Positions 9,869 through 24,800 are shown, numbered from the stretch's first letter. The stretch: 64,000 nt of DNA from Theristus sp. LFF4_11 (GCA_030248135.1 JASANC010002974.1:1-64000); one strand, 5' to 3'. Numbers and translations are program-made. Notes: generated from the letters alone by a model not told the origin.

Positions 9869-12800
9869 TCACGTTTTATGCCGTATTCGGTGTCAGGCAA
9901 TCCCTTAAGGCCCATTCATGCAAGCGCGCGCTGAAGCGCGCTGACGCGCGCTGACCAGCTTCATCATGAATGAAGAAATGAAGCTGCGTCAGCCGCTGCG
10001 GCTTTTTAGGTTTTTTGCCCATTCACGAACGCGCGCGCTGAAGCGCGCTGACGCGCTTCATCATGAATGATGAAGCGGCCTGAAGTGAAGCTGCGTCAGC
10101 CGCTGCGGCTTTTTAGGTTTTTTGTCCATTCACGAACGCGCGCGCTGAAGCGCGCTGAAGCGCGCTGACCAGCTTCATCATGAATGAAGAAATGAAGCTG
10201 CGTCAGCCGCTGCGGCTTTTGATGTCCGGACCCCAAATGCCGCAGCGGCTTGTCTGAAAAATGAAACGTATTTGCATAATTTCTGCGCTTTCAATTGTGA
10301 TAGATGCAGACCAAAAAGGGAATGAATTTAATTGTGGTAAAATTAAATTAATTGAGGAATACAGTAAGTTTTATTGTGCTGCGTTTGTGAAAGAAACCAA
10401 CAGATAAAAACGATAAAAACAACTGGGCTAAGACGGGTTTCGAACTTTGGCCTCTGTGCTGACAGGCACAACATGTTACCACTGCACTATAGTAGTTGAC
10501 GGGTGGGAACCTCTCTAGGTGTTTGTTCATTAAATGTCGTTCAATTTTATCGTTTTGTGCTGTTGTCTGTGTTGTCTCCGTACGTGCTGTTTAGTACACA
10601 CTATATACAGCTTCGATTCGTTGTTTTCGCCGTTTCAGTGAATGTTTTGATCTTTTGATTTGTGCAACATTCACTAATCATGTGCTGCCGTTGATGAAAC
10701 TTTTTTTGCAATGCTCTACACCGTGGCAAGGCTAAAAAAGGAAAAAGGTTTCACGCCAAACCGCAGTTGAAGAAAACAATCACTTCACATCACGGTGTGG
10801 GGTACCGATGTGCGCAGCCCTCAAAACCGGTGTGCGTGCAGGCCGCAAGAAATTTTATGCGGCGGCACTGTTTCGACACGGGTTGAGGGCTGTGCACCAC
10901 TTTGAGGGCTGTGCACCACTTTGAGGGCTGTGCACCATTTGCAAGCAACGTGAAAGCAAATTGCATCCTAGAATGTTCAGTCAAAATGCAGAAATCGTAC
11001 AAAATTGTTCATAAAAAACTGTATTTTGCGGTGTAGCTTTCAAAGTTTTTCTTCACTTCGAAAGTCCATTTCACAATTTTTCAATAAATATGCGCCTAAG
11101 ATCAGAAAACTTTTGGTGTGAAACAATAAAAAACAGTACAAAAAAGCAAAAAAAAACATAAATTTCTTGCACTATTTTTATGCTTTGTTGAGTATTCGTA
11201 TTCTCACTGTCACACTTATTTTGAGACTAATTACGCTATACAATACTGTTCAGAATCTGTCAGAAAAGTACTAAATGATTTAACAAAAAAGTCTTGCAAC
11301 ATTTGTGAAAGATTGTCACTGACAGCAACAATCAGCGATTTTGCACACACAAATTTGATGTCCGGACATCAAATGCCGCAGCGGCTGACGCAGCTTCATT
11401 TCATCATTCATGATAGCGCACTTCAGCGCGCGTCAGCGCGCTTCAGCGCGCGCGTTCGTGAATGGGCAAAAAACCTAAAAAGCCGCAGCGGCTGACGCAG
11501 CTTCATTTCTTCATTCACGATGAAGCTGGTCAGCGCGCTTCAGCGCGCTTCAGCGCGCGCGTCCGTGAATGCGCATGTGCTCCAAAACTGAAGCGCGCTG
11601 ACGCACGCTGAAGCGCGCTGTTTTTTTGCTTCGTGAATGTGTAGCAAAGTGAAGCGCGTCAGCGCGCTTCAGCGCGCTTCAACCTCCATGAATGGCGCTT
11701 AAAGGGTGCCGTGATAGTCACGTGCGGCTGCGCCGGTGACCGCGACCGATGCCACCGAACGTGCGAAATTCTGTTGGCCGATGAAGACGATGGTGGAAAC
11801 AGCACCGCATGGCGTTTGATTCACGTTCCCGAGTCGGTTTGCCTGGACAGACATGCGGCTGTTGCGTTGGAAGTTAGATGATATAATTTTTTTTGATTCT
11901 GCGACTCGCTGCGTGTGGAGCCGTACAAACAAAACTACAGTAGTTTTGTATTGTAGTTTATTTAAAGAAATTACTTCGGTAGTTTCAATCTTTATGTGGC
12001 AATTCAAAATGGCCTAAGTTACTCGGCGCTGTTCAGGGGACTCGGATCATTCTGCCGATTTTGAATTCCCGCGTCTTGCATGAAACAGTTTACCTATCTA
12101 TGCGGGTTGCCCTACAACCTTCAAATGTGGGAGAATGTCGAGTAACATTTTTTCGAAGGAAGCAGACAAATGCTAATCAAACTGAAAAAAGAAGAAAGGG
12201 AAAGAAAAGAACGTTTGTTTGAGCTTTTCGTTCAGTTTCTTGGTTCAACAGTTGAATTTGAATATCGAATTAAAATCTAAACAGTGAATGGAACGAAACG
12301 ACGACGACATGTTCACTCGCAGTCAGATTTTTTGAGTTTTTGATTGGTTCTTCTTCGAATTGAATTTTTGATTGTTGAATTGAATTGAATTGAATTGAAT
12401 TGAATTGAATTGAATTGAATTGAATTGAATTGAATTGAATTGAATTGAATGAATTGGTTGAAGAATTCAACAAAGCGGTTTGAAAACAGTGAGTGGAACA
12501 CCGATAACGACCTTTTTCTGTTTATCCATTGACCAGTAAATGAGCGACGACGAGCTTGACGACTGTCGACTATGATGAGTCTCGAGACGAGCTGGCTTCA
12601 TCAGCATACATTTGACTTAATATGATTGATTGAATAACGAGCGCCAGATTGAGCAGTGCCTTGGTTATTGGATCCTGCCAATTCGACGCTCGTTTTTTCA
12701 GTCGTTAAAAATTCAAACATTAATTACTGTGAAAATCAATCGACACAACCGCACCGCAATTGGTGCAATCAATATTTCTGTCTGATCTGATTCTGAACTT

Positions 12801-15800
12801 TGAGAACCGCACTGAAATCGCTCAACACTGCACAAGGACCATCCGGTAAGCTGCGTTTCAGAGCAAGAGTTATTCCAGACAAAAAATGGAATTCATCAGG
12901 CCAGGCGCCAGAGTCCAGTTTTGTAAAAGCTTAGTAGTCCAATAGTGCTACACCACAGCCCCTGAATGAAATCAAGAAACATCACAGCTGCGTTTTTTCA
13001 GGCAAACTGATTCAAAACGTCTGCTCTTCAACGTGATGTGAGAAAATTGAATTTTTTTATTTTTGCGAACTGTGATGTTCCTCAATTTTATTCAATTTGC
13101 GAAAAAAATCACCCCTTTCAGCGGTTTATTGTTCGTGGCAAAGAACATGGCGCTCTTTACTAATGCGTGGTCCAAGACAAAATAAATTGCCCCACACAAA
13201 AGAAATGGCGGTACACAAAATGAATGGCCCTACACAAAGTAAATCGGAGGTTGCTTGCAATTAGTGGTTGTAGCTTCCTAATCTTAAACGAAATCCTAAT
13301 CCTAAGCTAAGCCTTTTTGATAAGGCGAAATTGATCATTTTCACCTCATCAAAAAGGTTTGGCTTAGGATCAGGAACCTACAGCGACTCATTACAAGCAA
13401 CATTTCACCTTATCAAAAAGGCTTGGCTTAGTTTCATTTTGTCTTGGACCATTTATTTTGTCTTGGGCCACGCATTAGTAAAGAACGCCAAGAAAATTCT
13501 CTGGGCCAGAATCGTCCGGACCGAAATTTTTTGGGTCGGAATCGAACGGGCAGCAATTATCTGGCCATACACGTCTTCGGGCCACACTTGCGGGCCAAAA
13601 AACTGCCGTATTTCAAGTTAATCTATCTTGCGTCTGGTTACAGGTAGGGTTGGTAAAAACCGGTTTTTTTATTGCCAGGTAGGTTTTTGTCCCACTCGGT
13701 ACATCAACCAAAAAAACTACAACGGGCAAAGCCGCTGGTTCTCAAGCGTTGTTTAACATTTAGGTCTGAAATTTGAACACTGTTTAAAGCTTGCTTGTCA
13801 GTGATTGTGATGTTTCAAAATTCCACTGATTTTCGAAAATCCAAATTTACTGAAAGTACATTTTTCGACAACGTACAAAGCGCAATGACTTGATAGCAGG
13901 AAACCTGGCAGTCCACGACATTTTCAATTGTCCTCTTCAGTTTAGTCTAAAATCACACCATGTGCGAAATTCTGTAAATTCTGTGCAAAAACGGAAACAT
14001 CAGAGATTGCAAAACATTGCTGCATGTAGCTTTATCGTTGTTGCTAACGTACGCACCACTGTGCACACAGCAGCACCAGTGCAAAAAGTGTTGTCTTCCG
14101 TTGATTTTCACCCTTTTTTACCAAACTCTTGTGACAGGATGAACCGGTGAGTCATTGCCTTTGCCACAGAAGGAGACCTTGCGTTCCCCAATGCCTCTGC
14201 GATACACTTTGTGCAAACCAGTGTCAGCGATCTAAAGTCTGATGGTTATTTTAGTGGTTTTAGTGGTCGCTAAATGCTAGAAATAAAGCAAATGTGAAAG
14301 TTTATTTGTCTGCAATGTACGAGGGGTTGCAACGGAAATAAAGAATAAACGGCGCAAAAATATGACTCTTATGTACAGGGTGGGCCAAAAAAAAGGTTCC
14401 ATTTTCAAACTGCTGTCACTGGCTGGTATTTCAATATTATGAGCTGAAATTTTCAGCATTGATGAAACATGTGATGCCATTTTTCTGACAAAATTTTTAT
14501 CCAGTTTGGTCAAGTAGATTCAGTTTTACTGCACAATGTTTAAAAATTCCCAAATTTTCAAAAAAACGGATTTTTAACCAAGAGTTTAACAACGAATCAT
14601 TGCTCATAGACATCCAAATCATCATCAAGGTTTGTCGTCCGGCAGCGGCTGGATGGAATTTTACGCGAAACTGGCGAGTCACTGCAGGAAAACTTTCAGA
14701 TTGCTCCCACCAGATAGCACACCAGACCCGTTGTTCTGCTGTCCACTTAACCATGACGAAACTGCAGAAAACTGAAACTGAAACACTGTTTTTATTCAAA
14801 CCGCAGAAAAACTTTTCAAAAGAAACAAATTAACAGACAGAGCAACACAGAAAACAAAAAATCAACTTAACAATTCTTTCTGTCGCAGTCGCATGGCTGC
14901 TGACTCGAGTCCGTTGTGAAACATCAGAATTTCGCTCGAGGTGCTCAAATGCAATTCAAGTGTGAGACCTTTCCACTCTGAGCGCATGATTTGAACTATC
15001 GCGGGTATCCAAAAAGACCAATTTGTCACCTTCGCAACAGTTTCAAAATTGAATCACGCATCTTGATACTAGTTTTTTCTTGCACTCATTTCAGTCAATT
15101 TGTTGATTTTTCGAGTTTTTTTTAGAAAATCTGCCACAGTGAGCGCTAGGAATTATATATCGGAAAAAAATTTTTGTCAGTAAAATGGCAACGCATGTTT
15201 TATCAGTGCTGAAAATTTCAGCTCATAATATTAAAACACCAGCCAGTGACAGCAGTTTGAAAATGGAACCTTTTTTTTGGCCCACCCTGTACTTGTATCC
15301 GTGTGTACCACATCAGAGACTTGAAAAGCGTTGTCGAACCAAGTCTTTCACTGCTTACACAAGGCCATATTCCTCCTTTTATATGCGTCTCCCGCATTTT
15401 TAGATAATATTCTGACTTTTACATAAGCCCCGAAGGTCGGACCAAAATCACAATTCGTTGGTCACACATTCTTCTGAACCCCGGACAACTCAGGTTTTTC
15501 ATTTTTCGTTTTTTAGGCCAATTTTGCCTATGCTATTTCTACGGCCGATTCCCCAAAATCGTCACGATTCAGTACCTAGAATCGCTCACAAAAGAAAAAC
15601 TGACCCAAAAGCCGTGATCGGCGTAATGAATTACCATGGAAAACACCGTTTTCTTGTTTTTCATTTCTGGACCGGTTTCGCTAAATTCCACGGCCAATTC
15701 GCCATAAATCGTCACGATTCAGCATCTAGAGTTGCTCACGTAAGAAAACTAACCCAAAACCCGTGATCAGCGCATTGAATTCCTACGGACTAAACATTTC

Positions 15801-18800
15801 TCCTATTTTTCGTAGCTCAGACAAAATTTGTAAGAGTGAAAAAATGATACCCAGTCAAAATGCTACGAATTTTCAAAAAATGCACAATTTTGACCTAAAC
15901 CCAAAAGCCCGGGCAAAAAATTAACTAAATTTTCAGAATCTACGGATGAATTTACCCGAGGAAACATTTTTGTTCAACTGTGAAAGTGTCCCAGCTAAAA
16001 ATTGAAAGGGCGAACACTTAAAACCCGGTGAAAACCCTGCGAACTTTCAAAAATTCCCAAATTTTTACCCAAAAAGGGTTGGGGCAAAAAATTAACCCAT
16101 TTTTCCAAATCTGCGGATGAAATTACCCCAGGAAACATTCTTGCTAGACTGTGAAAGTGTCGCAGGTAAAAACTGAAAGCGCGAACACATGTTGATTACA
16201 TACCGGAAAAAAAGAGATAGAAAAATAAGTAACATCAATTTCAGAATAGGTTTTTCGTGTCTACAGCGTATGAAAAGTAGTCGGATAAAAATTTTTTCGC
16301 GGCTCCAAACACAACTTTGGGTGTTTGTTTCGTGTGCACAGAAACAGGTTTGTGGCTTATTAATAGGTGCAGGGCGCTGATGAAAATTTGAAAAACGCGC
16401 GCGAGGCGATAACGGCTCATATAATGCGTGATGCGCTGTCCGCTCGCTGACGCTCGCTCGCGCATCCGCATGAATTCCTCATCTTTCAGACACTCCTCAC
16501 TTTTATAAAACTGACCACTGGGCATGTGCTTGGGTTGGCATGAAAAAAAAACGATATTTTGCCCGGGAAAAAGCGTGTTTATATACGCGGTTTTTCCCAG
16601 TCCAAAAAAACTTGAAATGTCTTGAAAGAAAAACCGAAAAAAAAACAGAAAACAGGGGTTTTCCTTTTTTTCCACTTCGGTCTGTGAGTTTTCATATCAT
16701 CTTTTCATTGGTTTCCGCGTTCCGCAACTCGCAACTTCACATGTTTTTGTGAACACAAGACGAAACCTTTCAAAATCGTCTGTAACAAGGAGCATTAGCA
16801 ATGCCATGCGTGCCCGTACCGTTTTTCTTTTTTTGTTCTTATTGATCACTGTGTTTGTGCTGCCCAATTGACGTTTTTCTTTTCTTTTCCACAGTTCGGC
16901 ATCATTCAATTCAGCGTCGTTTTTGCTGCTCAATACGCTTATATTATCAGTTCCGTTCGAAAACTGAGATGAGATTTGAAGCGGAGCCATGCCAAGGATA
17001 AAACAACACATTATTCGAAATCAGTTCTTCAAAACCGACGCACCCATCGGCCAAAAAACTAGGTTTTTCTGACGTGTTCAGCGCCGGAATCAGATTCAAC
17101 ATTGATTTGTTTGTTTAAAAGATCAACTTTGTTTCAACAAGTCCTGGTTCAAGTTTTGATTTGGCGGCAAGAAATATTGGAGTTTTAAACTGTTTGTCTT
17201 TGTTTTTTCTGGAAAAAATACCGTTTTTCCTACGATTTAAAAAACGGTATTTTGCCAACTCTACATGTGCATGTGCCCACGGTCCTGGTGCTTGTACGAG
17301 AACACAAGGCCCCCATGCCTCTTCGAAAGCAACTCAAAAAAATAGAAACAAAAAGCTTCACCAAGCAAACCTTCTTGCCGATCAAGAACAGGTCGAATCA
17401 AATAAACGGTGGAGGCAATAATACGACAACGCCGAAAGCAATATAAATTCAGCTTGTGTTATTTGCTGCAATTCAGGATTTCTTGAGAGTTTTTGTTTTC
17501 AAGTTATTTCAGGATACGTTCTTCAAAGTCGGTTTTGTTTTGTTGTGATTGAATAACAAACATTGAATCGGCACGATGAATCAAACAACTCACTGCCAGA
17601 AACAATGCTCATTCTCCACATTCACATACAGTTTGAGTATTTCGTCGTCACATTTGTCATTCGTCCGTCATTCATTTGTCAATTTCGAATCAACAGATTT
17701 TATTTCCACGCTCGACATTTGAAGGTGGGTAAGATAGGATTAGGAATGCGGTTTTTGTGGTCGAATGAATGCGTCCGCTGACTTCGCCGACGAAAAGAAT
17801 GAAGTGAATTTGTGAAATTTCGTCACCAAGTTGATTTTCCAAACCAGATCCAAATCCAATCTGTTCCAATCGCAATTAATTGAAAAGCAAACAAGAACAG
17901 AAGCGGAGAAACAAATCAAAAAAAAGCAGGAAAAAGCCGTGCAAAGTTTTAATCCTAGTCTCAGTCCGATTCCCTGATCAAGGAAAAATTCAACATTATG
18001 TTCAGTTTGCTCCGCTCCATTTGAAGGATGTAGCAGCACGTCTATGGGCGCATTGAGTATCGGGAGCAAAATAATAGAATTGTTTGCGTTTGCACGCATC
18101 AATTGCCTCAATTAATTTTCGGTTCTGCACAGAACGTCATGTACGTGATGGGCGGTGCGTGCGCAAACGAGGGCAGCTCGCTCCATCGTTACGACCATTC
18201 GAGCGGCGCCTGGCGCACGCTGGCGGCGCGCATGAGCCAGCCGCGATTTCTGCACAGCGCCGTCTTGGTGGGATCAACGGGCGTTTTGGTGTGTGGCGGC
18301 ATGGACGCTCAGTTCCGTACGCTGCGCTCTTGTGAATTCTGGTCACCGGCAGCGCAGCAATGGAGACGGCGGGCGGAACTGACAGAGCCGGGCCGCTGTA
18401 GAGCACCCATGGTGCAGGTTAGGCGGGCTAAACAAGATGGTTTTCTATATGTTTCGAACGAAACATTTTTCTTTGGATTTTCTGTTATTTTTTCAACATT
18501 ATTAATTTTTTTTGTTATTGCCTAATTTTAGTAAAACGTTTCACCTATACAAGTGCTGTGTGGTTTTAAAATCATTGTCCAAATACAGTTCAAAATAAAA
18601 ACCTCCTGATTGAAGCCCGTTGTTTTTGCCCGTTTTATTGAAAAACGTCATCTGGCATCAACGGACACCGTATGAAAGCACAAAACACCATATTTTTTGT
18701 CAATAAGTCGCCAGCTTTATCACAAAAAAACTGAAAGAAAAACCCGAAAAATGGCATTTTTCTTGCGAATAACACATAATGCATGTTAGTTTTGTTTCTT

Positions 18801-21800
18801 GCAGATTCTGGCGGACCATCAATCAGTCAGTCTTATTATCCAACCAGTCGGCCTTATTATTATTATCTAAAAATGCGGAAGGCGCATATAAAAGGAGGAA
18901 TATGGCTTTGCGTAAGCAGTGAGAAACTTGGCTTGACAACTATTTTCAAATCTCTGATGTGGCACACGGATACAAGTACATAAGAGTTATATTTTTGCGC
19001 CGCGTTTGTTTTGCTGAAAAACGTACTTGGAAATCACAGCATGTACAAAATTCTGCAAACTCTGTGCAGAAACAAAAAAATTTAAGACTGCAAAGCTTAA
19101 TTGTTGACGTACGGAATGGCCGAGTAAACATGGCAGCTTTTGAATTTGAATAAAGAAAAAAGACGTTCAGAAACCCAATTGTGTACCAAATTTGACGTGT
19201 TTTTTAACCAATGGATTCTTCGTGCTATCATGTTCATTCTTTCTCCTTTGCACATATAATTGGGAATTCTGTTGGCATTTTCTGAAAAAGACAACTCCTA
19301 GTCTGTGACTGATCCCACCTTGATGGACTGCCTTATTAGTTCGGCCATACTGTACGTACGCACACACCAGTGACAAAATGTGTTGTCTTCCGTTGATTTT
19401 CATCCTCCTCCCCCAGTTCCAAAAACCCGAAGGTACTAAAATCCTGTGTATTGTTGTAGGAAGAGTGTGGATGTTGGCTCAACCGTCCGTCCCGTGAACA
19501 ATTGCCTTCACCATTACCTCTGCGCAACGCTTTGTCGTGGGCAAAGCAGTGTCAGTGATCCAAGATCTAATCTCTAGTGGTTTTAGGTCACCATGCATCG
19601 AATGTGAACGCTTCGTTTGTCGAAAAAAGTAAGAGGGTTACCATGTGCAACCGAAATAATGAATAAACGGCGCAAAAATATGGCTCTTATGTACTTGTAT
19701 CCGTGTGCCACATCAGAGATTTGAAAATAGTTGTCAAGCCAAGTTTCTCACTGCTTACGCAAAGCCATATTCCTCCTTTTATATGCGCCTTCCGCATTTT
19801 TAGATAATATTCCGACTTTTACATAAGCCCCAAAAATTGAACAATATTCAGAATTCGTTGATTCTTCCGTACTTCCCATTGGGCATCAGCGCACAGAATT
19901 TTTCCATTTTTCGTTTTGGAGAGATGTCGGCAGCTTCCATAGCCGATTTACCCGAAATCGTCACGATTCGGTATCAAAAATTGCTCACATTAGAAATTTA
20001 ACCCAAAATCCGGGATCAGCGCATTGAATTACTCTGGACTACATGGGTTTCCAGTTCTTTTGTTTTTAAACCGGTTTCGCCAATTTCCGCGGCCAATTCG
20101 CTCGAAATCGTCACTGTCAGCATACGCCAATGTCCACGGCCGATTCGCCCGAAATCGTCGAGATTCAGTATGTAGAGTGCTCACATAAGAAAACTAACCC
20201 AAAATACGTGATCTGCGCATTGAATTACCCTGGAAAACACCCATTTCCTGTTTTTTGTTTCTGGACCGATTTCGCCAATTATCTAAAAATGCGGGAGACG
20301 CATATAAAAGGAGGAATATGGCTTTGTGTAAGCAGTGAGAGACTTGGCTCGACAACTCTTTTCAAGTCTCTGATGTGGTACACACGGATACAAGTACATA
20401 AAAGCAATATTTTTGCGCCGCGTTTGTTTTACTGAAAAGTGTAAAACAGTTTTAAATTTTTTTAAACTGTCCTTTCCAGTTTAGTCCGAAATCACATCAT
20501 GTGCGAAATTCTGTTGTTGTTGAACACCGATTGCAAATAAGAGTGGGGGGGTCTAGCGCTACATGGAAAAGTTTTTAAACCAAGGGTGCAGGGACATTCT
20601 ACTAATCAAGGCGCTTCAGGTTTACCCCCTGAGTACCCCCTGATTATGCCTATAAAGGTCGTTTTTAGGGTGCGGAAGTTGAAAAACCCTCGATTTTTTG
20701 CGATTTTTCGCAAAGTGTACCTTTTTAGCCCTACCGTATCTCGTAGTTGCACAGTTTCTGGAACCTCACACAATATTCACGTGAAAGATCTTGCGGAATT
20801 CTTTAAGGCACTGTATCAATGAGCCCTTGCAAGGGGGGTCCCTGAGGCGCTACGACGCTAGTTAAAATTACTTTTTTTTAAAAATTACGCTATTTTTTTT
20901 AAACATTTTTTTGAGCTCATAAACACAATTTTTCGATTTTCATTTTTGGTTCTACAGGGGGGTTTTCGGAATCGCTGAATTCGAATCTGATCTTAGATTT
21001 TTGCCCCGGGCATTTTTTTGCCCTAAAATTGGGCAAAAACACATTTTTTTGCGTTTTCCAGTGTTTTTTGGTTTTAATTTTTAATTTTAAGTGCGGATTT
21101 TTTTAACAATGCTGTTTTACAACAACCTTACAACCGCTGTATCGGAATCAGTTTTGATATTTTACAACTGACCACTTGCCCACCCAAAAAATGGGTAAAA
21201 AGTTGATTTTTTTGCTTTTTGCACACGTTTTCGTTTCACAGTGAAAAAATCAAGTTAGAAACAATTTGTAATTTAAATTTTTAGTTCTACATACAGGGTT
21301 TCGGGGTCGCTGAATTCGAATCTGCCCTTAGATTTTTGTCCAGGGACTTTTTTTGCTCTAAAAGTTAGGCAAAAACACATTTTTAGGCGTTTTCATGTGG
21401 TTTTTTGTCTTAATTTTTAATTTTAAGTGCGGATTTTTTTTAACAAAACTGTTTTATAACAGCCATACAACCGCTGTATCTGAATCTGTTTTGATATTTT
21501 TCAACTGACCACTTGTCCACTTAAAAAATGGGTAAAAATTTGATTTTTTTGCTTTTTGCACACGTTTTCGTTTCACAGTGAAAAAATCAAGTTAGAAACA
21601 ACTTGTACTTTTAATTTTTAGTTCTCCAGGGGGGTTTTCAAGATTGCTGAATTCGAATCTGACCTTAGATTTTTGCCCCGGGCATTTTTATTGCTCTAAA
21701 AATAGGGCAAAAACACATTTTTTTGCGTTTTCCAGTGGTTTTTTGTTTTAATTTTTAGTTTTAAATGTAGAGTTGATTAAAAAACAGTTTCATAACAGCC

Positions 21801-24800
21801 TTACAACCGCTGTATCTGAATCAGTTTTGATATTTTGCAACTGACCACTTGCCCACCCAAAAATGGGAAAAAAGTTGATTTTTTTTGCTTTTTGCACACT
21901 ATTTCGTTTCACAGTAAAAGAACCAGTTTAGAAACAATTTGTAATTTTAATTTTTAATTCTACAGAGAGGTTTTCGGAGTCGCTGAATTCGAATCTGACC
22001 TTAGATTTTTGCCCCGGGCATTTTTTACTCTAAAAATTGAGCAAAACCACTGAAAAACGCATAAAAATGTGTTTTGCCCCAGTTTCAGAGCAATAAAATG
22101 CCCGGGGCAAAAATCTAAAGTCAGATTCGAATTCAGCGATTTTGAAAACCTCCCTGGAAAACTAAAAATCAAAATTACAAGTTGTTTCTAACTTGATTTT
22201 TTCATTGTGAAACGAAAACGTGTGCAAAAAGCAAAAAAATCAACTTTTTACCCATTTTTTAAGTGGACAAGTGGCCAGTTGCAAAATATCAAAACAGATT
22301 CAGATACAGCGGTTGTATGCCTGTTATAAAACAGCTTTGTTTAAAAAAATCCGCATTTAAAATTAAAAATTAAAACAAAAAACCACTGGAAAACGCATAA
22401 AAATGTGTTTTTGCCCAACTTTTAAAGCAAAAAAAGGCCCGGGACAAAAATCTAAAGTCAGATTCGAATTCAGCGACCCCGAAACCTTCCATGTAGAACT
22501 AAAAATTAAAATTACAAGTTGTTTCTAACTTGATTTTTTTACTGTGAAACGAAAACGTGTGCAAAAAGCAAAAAAATCAACTTTTTACCCATTTTTTGGG
22601 TGGGCAAGTGGTCAGTTGCAAAATATTAAAACTGATTCCGATACAGCGGTTGTAAGGCTGTTGTAAAACAGCTTTGTTAAAAAAATCCGCACTTAAAATT
22701 AAAAATTAAAACCAAAAAACACTGGAAAACGCAAAAAAAGTGTTTTTGCCCAATTTTAAAGCAAAAAAATGCCCAGGGCAAAAATCTAAAATCAGATTCG
22801 AATTCAGCGACCCCGAAAACCCCCCTGTAGAACCAAAAATGAAAATCGAAAAATTGTGTTTATGAGCTCAAAAAAATGTTTTAAAAAAATAGCGTAATTT
22901 TAAAAAAAAGTAATTTTAACTAGCGTCGTAGCGCCTCAGGGACCCCCCTTGCAAGGGCTCATTGATACAGGGCCTTAAAGAACTCCGCAAGATCTTTCAC
23001 GTGAATACTGTGTGAGGTTCCAGAAACTGTGCAACTACGTGATACGGTAGGGCTAAAAAGGTACACTTTGCGAAAAATCGCAAAAAATCGAGGGTTTTTC
23101 AACTTCCGCACCCTAAAAACAACCTTTATAGGCATAATCAGGGGGTACTCAGGGGGTAAACCTGAAGCGCCTTGATTAGTAGAATGTCCCTGCACCCTTG
23201 GTTTAAAAACTTTTCCATGTATCACGGAATGTTCCTAGGGCCCCCCCCACTCTTATTTGCAAACGGTGTTAATTCTACGGCCGATTCGCCCGAAATCGTC
23301 ACGATTCAGCATCTAGAGTTGCTCACAGAAGAAAACTAACCCAAAATTCGTGATCAGCGGATTGAATTACCCTGGAAAACACCTTTTTCTTGTTTTTCGT
23401 TCCTGGACCGATTTCGCCAACTTCCACGGCCGATTCGCCCGAAATCGTCACGATTCAGCATCTAGAGTTGCTCACGTAAAAAAACTAACCCAAATTTCGT
23501 GATCAGCGCATTGAATTACCCTGGAAAACACCCTTTTCTTGTTTTTCGTTCCTGGACCGCTTCGCCAATTTCCACGGCCGATTCGCCCGAAATCGTCACA
23601 ATTCAGCATCTAGAGTTTCTCATGTAAGAAAACTAACTCAAAATTCGTGATCAGCGCATTAAATTACCCCGGAAAACACCTTTTTTTGTTTTTAGTTCCT
23701 GGACCGATTTCGCCAACTTCCACGGCCAATTCGCCCGAAATCGTCACGATTCAATATCTAGAGTTGCTCACATAATAAAACTAACCCAAAATCCATAATC
23801 AGCGCATTGAATTACTCTGGGAAACACCCTTTTCTTGTTTTTCGTTTCTGGACCGATTTCGCCAACTTCCACGGCCGATTCGCCCGAAATGGTCACGATT
23901 CAGTATCTAGAGTTGCTCACATAAAAAAACTAACCCAAAATTTGTGATCAGCGCATTGAATTACCCTGGAAAACACCCTTTTCTTGTTTTTCGTTCCTGG
24001 ACCGATTTCGCCAACTTCCACGGCCGATTCGCCCAAAATCGTCACGATTCAGCATCTAGAGTTGCTCACAGAAGAAAACTAACCCAAAATTCGTGATCAG
24101 CGGATTGAATTACCCTGGAAAACACCTTTTTCTTGTTTTTCGTTCCTGGACCGATTTCGCCAACTTCCACGGCCGATTCGCCCGATATCGTCACGATTAA
24201 GCATCTAGAGTTGCTCACGTAAAAAAACTAACCCAAAATTCGTGATCAGCGCATTGAATTACCCTGGAAAACACCTTTTTCTTGTTTTTCGTTCTTGGAC
24301 CGATTTCGCCGATTTCCACGGCCGATTCGCCCGAAATCGTCACGATTCAGCATCTAGAGTTACTCACCTAAGAAAACTAACCCAAAATCCGTGATCAGCG
24401 TATTGAATTCCTACGGACTAAACATTTCTCCTATTTTTCGCAGCTCAGACAAAATTTGTAAGAGTGAAAAACTGATACCCAGTCAAAATGCTACCAACTT
24501 TAAAAAATGCACAATTTTTGACACAAAAAATGCCCGGGCAAAAAAATAAACAAAATTTTCAGAATCTACGGATGAAATTACCCTAGGAAACATTTTTGTT
24601 CAACTGTGAAAGTGTCCCAGCTAAAAATTGAAAGGGCGAACACTTAAAATCCGGTGAAACCCCTGCGAACTTTTAAAATGCCCAAATTTTTACCCAAAAA
24701 AAGGTCGGGGCAAAAAATTAACCCGATTTTCAAAATCTGCGGATGGAATTACCCCAGGAAACATTTTTGTTCGACTGTGAAAGTGTCGCAGGTAAAAATT

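Noticed and set aside
12270..12501. Frames rich in Phe-Asn-Ser-Ile repeats
   Set aside because: Direct translation of the TTGAA microsatellite.
20586..23225. Two nearly identical open frames on opposite strands, possible duplicated gene
   Set aside because: They are the two arms of a fold-back element; high identity follows from the palindrome and no domain is recognisable.
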